From contig NC_088299.1 of NCBI RefSeq assembly GCF_032854445.1, positions 16,485,608 through 16,549,607 of the forward strand: 64,000 nt of DNA, in the 5' to 3' direction. Origin of the DNA: Liolophura sinensis (Eukaryota; Mollusca; Polyplacophora; Chitonida; Chitonidae). Positions 56,701 through 64,000 of the stretch are shown here, in pieces. Under the pieces are notes generated by a model. It made no database searches. It saw nothing but the letters and a program-made list of their open reading frames with translations, and was not told the origin of the DNA. How positions within the stretch are numbered: position 1 is the first letter of the stretch; every line of letters starts with the position of its first letter. The translations under genes and the position numbers were made by a program.

Positions 56701-59700
56701 AAAGTGATTGTGTGTACATATGTACATGTATTGGTAATATTCTTGCACTATGATTATTAATTTTATTTGATTAATGCTTTACTCTGTACTCAAGAATATC
56801 TCACTTTAATATACGAAGGTGGCCAGCATTATGCTGGGAGGAAACTGGACAGAATCAGAGGGTGGGGGTGGGGGTGGGGGGTGGGGGGGAACCCACAACC
56901 CACAACCACCAGCTGGTAGCTGGCAGAATCTTGTGCTATGTACATCTAATAGGGTTGTATAACATACATGTAATAATGTTGTACAATGTACATATATATG
57001 CAGTAGTGTTGCATAATGTACATGTAATAATGTTGTACAATTTACATATATATGCAGTAGTGTTGTATAATGTACATGTAATAATGTTGTACAATGTACA
57101 TATATATTCAGTAATGTTGTATAATGTACATGTAATAATGTTATACAATGTACAGTATGTATATGTGCAATAGAGTTATATAATGTGCATGTAATAATGT
57201 TGTACAATGTACATATGTACATGTATGCATTAGTGTTGTATAATGTACATGTAATAATGTTGCACAATGTACATATATATGTAATAGTGTTGTATAATGT
57301 ACATGTAATAATGTTGTACAATTTACATAAATATGCAGTAGTGTTGTGTAATGTACATTGTAAAAGTAGCCTTGAAACCTTACATGTAGATACAGTGGTA
57401 GTTGTCCATTGAACTACTGTACATGTACATGTACCATATGGCTGGGCCATCTGCTGGTAATAGGCTTTCTGTATGGAATCTTACAAATTCCAGAAGTAGA
57501 GGAAGGGTTTACCACAATTGTTCCCATGCAGATTGCCTCCGTTAGGAGCAGGAGGGAAGTTTAGAGGTGGGATGTGTAGGGGTGGGAAATGCTGAGTAGT
57601 GTCACTGTAACAGCCTGACCATCTCTGGACTGTATTAAGGCAGGGGAGGTGGAAGGGGAATGGACAGCAGGAAGCTATTTAAAGGAATCATTTCTTAGTG
57701 TTAGGGTATAATAAACATTCACTTGTCAAGGTTACTGGAGCACATGAAGGTTTGGAGTTGGAATATGGAAATGGGTACATACATGTACATCCACAGTAGA
57801 TGTTGGCGGTTTGTATGGATACTAAATGAACATGTACCGATATGTATTGGCCTGCTCTGAAACCCAGCATTTCACTTTTCACACCTGCCTGTAGATCCTT
57901 CATAAAGCAGACCTGTGTCATTAGATCAAATTATGGCCGTCGCATTAGGGGTAATATCATTGAATAAGTGTGGGAATGCTAAACCCTCTATTGTGTATGG
58001 TGTCCATGCACCCAGTGATAAAACCACTCATCATCGGCTTCTGATAGCCAGTCTTTTCCAGGCCTAGAGAGTGGAACAATTACTGCAAGTCAAAAACTTC
58101 ACATCTTCTATGGCCCTTTTTTTTCTTTTGTTCCTTTTTGTAGAACTAGGGTTTAATTAGCCGATGTATTGTAAGTCATGAACTCTAGACTAACATTATT
58201 ATTTGGGATAAAGTACACAGTGCTGTGGGACAACAAGAGGTGCCTTTGTCCCTGTTTACCATGTCTTGTTCTCAGCCTCCATCCTTTCATACAACTACAT
58301 CATTGGTTGATGTTATCTACTGCTCAGCTCGGCCACATCACACAGAAAACTCCACATGTACAATGTAGGTCAGATCTGTTTTTGTGAATCATATAAATAA
58401 CTTGTTAGATAGTGGTGGTTGCATACCATCTGAGTAGATGGATGGCTGTATGGTGCAGAGGAGTAGGGTCCACTCTCTTTGTGGTCGGGGGTCTTCTGAG
58501 CTAAAATTACATGGATGTCATTTGTCTGAGATAGTCCATTGAATGTGGGAAATCCCAGGATATATCCAGTGTCGCAAGTTCAGCAAACTTATCATGCAGA
58601 TCTCCACGTGTACTTGCTCCATTGCAGGTATTTTCCAACTTCTCATGAAGCCCTTACAAAATTTTTACTTCCTTGTTCATGTACATTTTTTCATTTGATC
58701 GATGGTTACGGCCATACTTGTAAATCTTTCTCCTGTGCATTGGTGGCCAGTTCTTAAAGCTGAATGAAACCAAGAACAGAGGGGAAAAACAAGCAACCTT
58801 ATCACTGGATAGAAAGCAATCTGAGCAAACTTCATGTAAGACCATGTAGAGCCCATCAATCATGCCAAGAATGGGATTGAACCCTCCTCTCAGGTGACCT
58901 AGGCAAACTGAAACACCTTAACCATACCTGTCATTACGACCTACATGTGTTTCATCTTACACACATTTGATCATAGGCTGTGCTACATCATAACCTGAAA
59001 GTACATTTTCAGTGTCCACCATAATGAGAACACTGTCATACTAGACATGTACAAATGGTGTGGCGTTGAGCACGTGCATGTAGATACAACAGGGCTGAAT
59101 ATGGTTACATGGACATTGTACAAGACATGTATTTGCCTCATAAATGAACTTTTTTGGACAAAAGCTTAGGTCGTTTACCATAGTTGGCATGGTCATACTT
59201 GTTCATCAGAAAGGTCTGTGAACATGTAGAATCTAGATTTATGTTGTTCTTTAATCCCACTAACGGTTAGACAGTCAGCTGTTAAGACATGCACATGTTG
59301 TTTTACCAATTGGAAGACAGGTAGACAGTGTTGTTGTTGTATAATGCATGCAAACACTGTGTATTTGCCCCCTGTCAGGAGTCTACCTAGATAGCCACTC
59401 AGCATTTACAGAGGGCCTCCTTCAAGTGGACTTCTGAAGTGTGATATATGCCTGGAATTCTCATACTTTTTGTAGTGGTTAAAATTGTAAATGTGCTACA
59501 CCTGTCAACTGAATTGAGATACAAGTAGGTCGCCTTGGAAAGGGTCTCTTATCATTGACCTTATTCATAAGTGTCTTCATTTAAGCTACTTTTGAGCTGA
59601 CATTTTTAACAGTGTATGTTTTAACAGTGTACCTTTGACAGGGGCAATTTATTTAAGGGGAGACATGTATTTATATGCATGTACAGCAAAATGACATGGA

Positions 59701-61096
59701 ATTTTTAGGGGATATTATTTGGACTTGTTACACATAGGGCTTGTTACTTATGTGATGCATAGGACTTTAAATGTACCGATATGTGATCTTGATTTCAAAG
59801 ACTTCTCACAAGGAATGCATTATTAAGTATACTCGATGTGTTTGTAAATTAAGTATATGCTACACACATGCAGGTTTCTGGTGTTGTGGCTTTTTTTTTC
59901 CCATTTGGTGCTCTTTGACTATGTTGTGTATACTTTTGTCAATTTTGTCTTGTCTGCCTATACATGGGTTTTAGTTGTCGGCTATGGTTGTTAGCGTTGC
60001 ACTAGGACAAAGGGTGTAACAGAGTATTACCCCACCGTGTTGTATTAGTCAGTGTCGAAGTACTTAACCTCTGTGTTGTAAATACGAAATGTGTACATAA
60101 GAATGTAGAGCGGACGGAAGTACTTGGGCACGGTGTGCAGAGCAGGAAATCAAAACTACTGGGCATGTGATCACAACCTGTGTTTATATCCAGCGTACTG
60201 TGTCACATTGGCAATGAAGTTTGGGTTTGTGTACATGTATCTATGTTTAGTCTGAATCACATCCACTGCTGACTTTATTTGTACATGAATAATAGTTTCT
60301 GAACTTTTCGTCTGGCTCCTCGTGTCATCCTTGTGGCCAGGTTTTCTATAGGAACTGAGACTGTATTGTAGCATTTAATTCCTAATGTCTGCTGGTGCAT
60401 CAGGCATTTGTGTCCTCTTATATTTTTAGAAGTGTAACCAGTGTTCTATCAACCTCTGGATTTGTACAGGAAGTCTCTGGAGTGAAAGATGGAAACTCAG
60501 TCTCAGTGTAATATCATAGGATGTATAGCTTTAATATAATGTTCATTTCTTGTATTCTTACATGAATGTTTATACTGTTCATATGTTTTGTGCATTTTTG
60601 TTCAGGTACATGTACATGTACAGACTTTCAGTGGTATTACAGTAATTTACTCCAGAATTGTGGGGTTTTTTTGTTGTTTTTATTTATTTATTTTTTTTGA
60701 AAACATGGTATTTGACTGTTGTGAGGTTCACTTAAAGGACTTCTCTTGCTTGATGTATTCCAGGCTTTAACCCGACTTATCTCCACATATGTTTATGCCA
60801 TTGTTAATGATCTGCCTTTCTAGTGTGTTACAACAACAGAGAAGTCTTGACACTTTGTTTACAATAGACACCTAAATAACCTAGTAGCGGGTCAGCCGGG
60901 CTAAAACTTGTGTGTTGTGTACCTACATTGTTTTGATAGGAGTGCGATCTCTGCGCATATGACTTGCTAACATGTGGTTGTTGTGTACTTGCAGGTCAGT
61001 GCTACACGTGTGGGGAGAAGGTGACTGGGGCCAGCGAGGCCTGCCAGGCCATGGCGAATCTCTACCATACAAAGTGCTTTGTCTGTTGTTCTTGTG
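36947..61096 (+). CDS. Ajuba/LIMD1/WTIP-family LIM protein, 5' part (continues beyond window)
   Basis: Exon A (36947-38723) and exon B (60995-61096) join in phase 1 across a 22.3-kb intron (GTAAGCTT...TTGCAG). The join reads GEYFG-QCYTCGEKVTGASEAC, and QAMANLYHTKCFVCCSCG completes the first zinc finger (C-x2-C-x18-H-x2-C-x2-C-x2-C). GASEACQAM-NLYHT is typical of Ajuba/LIMD1/WTIP rather than zyxin/LPP. The 592-codon pre-LIM region has six SPRxS-like motifs (residues 201-279), three PPPPY sites (Tyr 232, 328, 478) and two copies of EAEKKLAALTQQLEDEM. Known family members scaffold at cell junctions and actin, restrain LATS/Warts kinase in Hippo signalling, and shuttle to the nucleus as corepressors. 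The ATG at 36947 (G at -3 and +4) is the first in-frame methionine. LIM2 and LIM3 must lie past 64000. Confidence 0.9.
38198..38302 (+). repeat. Pre-LIM 35-residue module, copy 1
   Basis: Residues 418-452: GRLPLHYETVPPRTGGPSEA then EKKLAALTQQLEDEM. Copy 2 is 288 bp downstream. The second half is an amphipathic helix with regularly spaced leucines that could act as a nuclear export signal or interaction helix (inference). Confidence 0.85.
38591..38695 (+). repeat. Pre-LIM 35-residue module, copy 2
   Basis: Residues 549-583: GRPQLNYHVTPPPAKGPTEA then ERKLAALTQQLEDEM. It sits ten residues before the first LIM domain, the position expected for the conserved helix. Copy 1 is the extra one. Confidence 0.85.
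38795..39035. repeat. Degenerate ~30-40-bp repeat, about 7 copies
   Basis: Recurring TTTATGTGTAGGATACATGC then ATAAGGTACA with indels, at the start of the long intron. Confidence 0.7.
39036..44549. other. Ajuba-family intron 1, 5' third
   Basis: TG/CA-rich, CpG-poor sequence studded with TACATGTA and ACATGTACATGT palindromes. Open frames are short and motif-free. No nested gene seen. Confidence 0.5.
44550..45000. repeat. 40-bp minisatellite, about 10.5 copies
   Basis: The unit is TGTGCTGTATTCTTCACAAC then CTACCATGTACAACCATAAA. Some copies carry 6-bp GTACAT/GTACGT insertions. The variants ACCGTG, ACCATG and CTATGTG show CpG to CpA/TpG change. Confidence 0.9.
45001..46892. other. Ajuba-family intron 1, continued
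   Basis: No gene. Short (ACAT)n runs near 46165-46200 and many TACATGTA sites. Confidence 0.5.
46893..47009 (+). other. Exon-like open segment inside the long intron
   Basis: After an acceptor-like TTTTGCACATCTGCAG the frame reads CPLSDAEQDLFENVLDLQRL, then FKYINTNYRRSYHVKLSQ, before a weak donor GTACGA. The helical, charged sequence looks protein-like. Its phase (0/0) does not fit between the Ajuba-family exons (phase 1). It may be a remnant or an exon of a nested gene. Confidence 0.25.
47402..49845. repeat. 94-bp satellite-like array, about 26 copies
   Basis: The unit begins ACAGCTTACATACCACTGCC, continues CTCATGTCCTGTGAAGTGGT, CCATGCCATGACACAGTGGA, TGAGCTGTAGTGTGACACTG and ends TGTACATGTATATA. 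Each unit holds an inverted pair ACACAGTG/CACTGTGT with a 17-base loop. One unit near 47495-47570 is shortened by about 19 bp. Neighbouring copies are 90-99% alike. Confidence 0.95.
49846..50485. other. Ajuba-family intron 1, between arrays
   Basis: TG-rich, with decayed array remnants up to about 49950. No gene. Confidence 0.5.
50486..50700 (+). other. GC-richer exon-like island; possible alternative terminal exon
   Basis: The acceptor TGTGCATCTACAG precedes 50486. In phase 1, as needed after the Ajuba-family pre-LIM exon, the frame reads GLCDSDQDCDRHPGQADKEK, GSFPRALSPSYYLLWHSIDV and on to TAG at 50698. A second frame ends ...DPTPTGPQCTCTV at a donor-like TAG-GTGAAA, also in phase 1. Either would be an alternative exon. 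Neither is conserved in known family members as far as I recall. Confidence 0.3.
50701..52154. other. Ajuba-family intron 1, continued
   Basis: No gene. Contains a SINE-C fragment (listed separately) and TACATGTA clusters near 51655-51810. Confidence 0.5.
51565..51645 (-). mobile_element. SINE family C fragment
   Basis: ACCAACCTTGGTTAGGATCA, then GTACCTGACAAACCTCCTGA and AAAGCCCCAGC. The same block occurs in the 17.4-kb copy (CTGACAAACCTCCTGACAAA). Confidence 0.55.
52155..52960. repeat. 42-bp minisatellite built from two 21-bp halves, about 19 copies
   Basis: Half A is TGTGCTCTGCGTGGTATCCC plus C; half B is TGTTCTCTGTCTGGTTTATC plus C. The halves are clearly related, so a 21-bp unit doubled before the 42-bp unit was amplified. 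Decayed copies continue to about 53085. Because 42 is a multiple of three, all three plus frames and one minus frame stay open (up to ~230 codons of LCLVYPVLCVVSPV-type text). These are not genes. Confidence 0.95.
53086..56756. other. Ajuba-family intron 1, continued
   Basis: No gene. A pocket with more CpG lies at about 54630-55110 (GTCGCGCTTCGCCACACAG, GGTCGATCTCCCGGAGGTG) within otherwise CpG-poor sequence. Confidence 0.45.
56757..56915 (-). mobile_element. SINE family A, 3' part, with an expanded G tract
   Basis: TTTATTTGATTAATGCTTTA, CTGTACTCAAGAATATCTCA, GGCCAGCATTATGCTGGGAG. A (GGGGGT)n run at 56860-56890 replaces the CCCGGG-rich part of the consensus. Confidence 0.8.
56940..57360. 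repeat. 54-bp minisatellite, about 7-8 copies
   Basis: TAATAATGTTGTACAATGTA, CATATATATGCAGTAGTGTT, GTATAATGTACATG. Two related halves of about 27 bp are visible. The unit is a multiple of three, so both strands read through (LYNVHIYAVVLYNVHVI-like). Confidence 0.9.
57361..60994. other. Ajuba-family intron 1, 3' end
   Basis: No gene. The intron closes with TGTTGTGTACTTGCAG before exon B. Confidence 0.5.
60995..61096 (+). CDS. Ajuba-family gene, first LIM zinc-finger exon
   Basis: 102 bp, phase 1 on both sides, flanked by CTTGCAG and GTGAGTTA. It encodes QCYTCGEKVTGASEACQAMA then NLYHTKCFVCCSCG. All four ligands of the first zinc site (C, C, H, C) and the first two cysteines of the second site are present. 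The rest of the domain must come from the next exon, outside the window. Confidence 0.95.
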
Positions 61097-62294
61097 GTGA
61101 GTTAACTTTTCTTTTCTTCCTCCTATTCGCAAACCATAATCATCACAAAATTACTTATAAGAACTTGATCTGTTCCAGCCTGTTCTTACCTGATTATTTT
61201 CACACTTTGATGTGGCAGTGAGTTAAGGTTAGGTGTGGAACTGTTACACCCTGCAGGGTTAAGACCTAAGTTCACCTTCCCTGGACCCCCAGAAAGCAAG
61301 GCTCACTCCCTTAAGGACATCTGGTATTGTCTTACTCTACTGTTTCCAGCATCCGTTTCTTTTAGTATACAGGTATAATGCCAGATGTAAAGTGTTCCAT
61401 TATGTAGAGTGATGTGAAATCTAAAGTGCTACATGTACTTCAGTCCCAAGAAAGGTCAGGCTGAAATATTAAACTGATATGAAGGCAGGGCTTTATATTC
61501 CTCTAATTTTGGCATGGTCAGTGTTGAGCACAAAGACCGAAAATTCCCCAGAATAGCAGAGATTCAGGGAAATTGGACGATAATCGACAGAGAGGCAAGC
61601 GTTTTTTTTCAACATCACAGCTCTCAATGTATTTAAAACAAAAGATGGAAATAAGCTCTTTCGTTCCTGAAAAGGCACATAGTTGTGGGCCATATTTATT
61701 TCTGCAGTGTCTTTGATAAAACACAGATTAAAAGAAACCCTGTATCCTCATGCCAATAAACCAGAACATTATTGTGACCTTTATCCTCTGACAGCAATGT
61801 TTTATTGATAATGTTGTGAACTATTACTGCATTAGTGAAGCTTAATGGAGCTGTCTTTGTTAAAATCCATGTCAATAACTTCATGTACCATCTCCTGGTT
61901 TAACTTCAGAGGAAACAGCCTAACTCTGAAGAGTTTATCGTGCTTATGTGTTGTTGTTGTACTGAGCTCGTACATTGTCGCTCTGTTTCGTCAGTCTCGG
62001 CAACTGGTGCCTTTCCCAACTATTATTCTCTACATTTGAAATCACGTGTGCTTCGTCATTCCCAACCTGTCATACAATGTACAAATTATGCTTTCAAAAT
62101 ACGAAAGACACAATGAAATGCTTTCAAATGACAATCAGTACGGCACATTTCTTAATTATTTAGTTGTTGATTTCTCAGATATAATATATTATTTTAAGTT
62201 GAGCTTAAGTTGGGCGGAATTTTTGGGGGCACAGCGTGATTTTGGGGGAATATAAAGGCCTAGAATATAACTAGAACTACGATTCAAAAAAAAA
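61097..62294. other. Ajuba-family intron 2, first part
   Basis: No further LIM exon found; I looked for the expected GKAFY and CEEDYLYSGFQ motifs. Short open frames on both strands are not supported. Confidence 0.5.
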
Positions 62295-62735
62295 ATGAAT
62301 AATGATATGACGTGTAATATAATGTATGATATAATGATATGACGTGTAATATAATGTATGATATAATGATATGACGTGTAATATAATGTATGATATAATG
62401 ATATGACGTATAATATAATGTATGATATAATGATATGACGTATAATATAATGTATGATATAATGATATGACGTGTAATATAATGTATGATATAATGATAT
62501 GACGTGTAATATAATTTATGATATAATGATATGACATATAATATAATGTATGATATAATGATATGACGTATAATATAATATATGATATAATGATATGACC
62601 TATAATATAATGTATGATATAATGATATGACGTATAATATAATGTATGATATAATTATATGACGTGTAATATAATGTATGATATGATGATATGACGTGTA
62701 ATATAATGTATGATATAATGATGTGACGTGTCCTC
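62295..62735. repeat. 32-bp AT-rich minisatellite, about 14 copies
   Basis: The unit is ATATGACGTGTAATATAATG then TATGATATAATG. Most units keep TGACGT, a CRE half-site; variants are TGACAT and GACGTA. Confidence 0.95.
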
Positions 62736-64000
62736 CAAAATAAAATCTTCGGCAGTTTCCGTAAAATTTTCCTGATGTGACGTCAAGATATTCCCCGTGT
62801 GACGATGAATCAGGCAGATATGACTTTGAGTAAGGCAGTTATGCTGGAATGACATCATGAGCGTTTGGATTCACATACATGGAGCTGTGAGGTTATAATG
62901 AGTTAAATACATCATTCGCCATGATAGGACTGGAAAATTGCTGATGTGGCGTTAAGCCATAATCATTCATTCCCTCTTGGGTCATTTCCAGACAATTTGT
63001 GTGATTAGATGTGAATGTATTCCTAATTGGACTAGCTCCTTTGTTCCCAGATGGATTTGTGAGAGGATATCATTTCGGAAAATTTGCGACAGTTGCAGAA
63101 AATATACGGTAAATAGAGCAGGTATTAAGAGATATAAAATATGTCTCTAAGAGGAAGTTTTTTCATTCGTTTGGCATAACCTTTTTCATTTTCTTGAAAC
63201 CATTGCACCAGGACAATAATGCTGATGACATATGATCTGTATTCTCTTTTGATCCATCAGCTTTTTTGAGCATTTGCTCAGGACTCTCTGTAAGCTGATG
63301 AGCCTCAACTGGTGTGTACACATGGCTTATACGTGTAGAAATTTCATTATAAAATAAATAAATAATAAAAAAATATGCCCAGCATTCACATTCCATTAAT
63401 TTGTTGGAGAACAAAGCTAATTGGCCTAGAGGATTGAGCAAAACGAGTTCTGTTATCACTGTGTTTTGCCTGCACACTTATCTGCAGGGCAGGAAGTTCT
63501 ATATCTGACAGCAGTATATGTACATGTGGTCCTGTTGAAGCAGATAGACAGAGATGGTGGTCAGGTCTGCTGTCTCTCTTCACTCTCTCCACAAGACACA
63601 TGCTCTTCATGAATCTTTCTCCTGTTATGAAAACTTTTGCCTTTTAGATTTTATTGATAATGCCATCAGTTCACTGCGCTTTTGTCCTTAAATTAAATTT
63701 CATGTGTTATAAATGGTTGAGTGATAGTTCTATAGGGAGGAACTCTATATTGAAGAAGCTTGTCCTTGGGCAAGTGGCGAGAAGCCCTGTATTTTGTCTG
63801 TTTTGGGGTTATCAAATGATACAAGTGATGATATCTTAATTTTCAATTTTTTGTGGTTGTGTGTGCATTTTGACAGGCCGTGTGAAACATTGTTGTTATG
63901 CATGTTCCTGTACAAGTATGTTGGTACTTGCTGTGTATCTATTGGAGCCATTAGAAGCTGATGATAGCTTAATGCTACTAAAGCAATATAGCAGCTATAG
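62736..64000. other. Ajuba-family intron 2, to window end
   Basis: No gene. It contains a perfect CRE-type octamer TGACGTCA at 62778-62785 and a SINE tail at 62905-62975 (GCCATGATAGGACTGG, GATGTGGCGTTAAGCC, CATTCATTC). Confidence 0.5.
62905..62975 (+). mobile_element. SINE tail fragment, family B type
   Basis: Short 3' end resembling the copy at 15085-15340: ATGATAGGACTGGAAAATTG, then GCGTTAAGCC and a CATT-rich end. Confidence 0.5.

Noticed and set aside
56806-57450. 214-codon minus-strand frame rich in TCTLYN repeats
   Set aside because: Product of the 54-bp minisatellite and flanking SINE; the opposite strand is open too.

Overview
The window is animal nuclear DNA: sparse short exons with GT-AG introns, many tRNA-derived SINEs, MITE-like elements, minisatellites and AT-rich intergenic sequence. 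The SINEs, with a GTGTTTTACGCCGTACTC-type 3' tail in several copies, and the small secreted lectin and Kazal-type genes suggest a lophotrochozoan, most likely a mollusc. That placement rests on remembered repeat families, not on a search.

Layout. 1-4.5 kb: a 30-bp tandem array, a duplicated exon-like segment and a recurring 16-mer. 4.8-8.5 kb (minus strand): a three-exon secreted protein with a signal peptide, a PAN/apple-like region and a C-type lectin-like domain; all three exons join in phase. 9.25-11.28 kb: a fold-back element with long inverted arms. 14.0-20.3 kb (minus): a secreted Kazal-type inhibitor gene, with a well supported signal-peptide exon and Kazal exon and a probable cysteine-rich terminal exon. 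Its introns hold a deleted Tc1/mariner-like copy, a 61-bp minisatellite interrupted by a MITE, and several SINE pieces. 24.0-28.7 kb (plus): a five-exon gene for a ~264-residue protein with two DUF1330-like (dimeric alpha/beta barrel) domains; joining it needs one GC-AG intron. 28.7-36.5 kb: intergenic sequence with repeats and one exon-like scrap.

36.6 kb to the end (plus): the 5' part of an Ajuba/LIMD1/WTIP-family LIM gene. A 592-codon exon encodes a proline- and serine-rich pre-LIM region. A 22.3-kb intron then leads to a 102-bp exon carrying the first LIM zinc finger. The rest of the LIM region lies beyond the window. The long intron is poor in CpG, rich in TG/CA and TACATGTA, and packed with minisatellites (40, 94, 42 and 54 bp units); a 32-bp array lies in the next intron. 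Sequence variation between repeat units falls mostly at CpG versus TpG/CpA, as expected for a methylated, transcribed gene body.

The genes do not form a pathway. Two encode small secreted proteins plausibly linked to defence or extracellular matrix, one an uncharacterised barrel protein, and one a cytoskeletal/Hippo-pathway scaffold. Most long open frames elsewhere come from tandem repeats whose unit length is a multiple of three.
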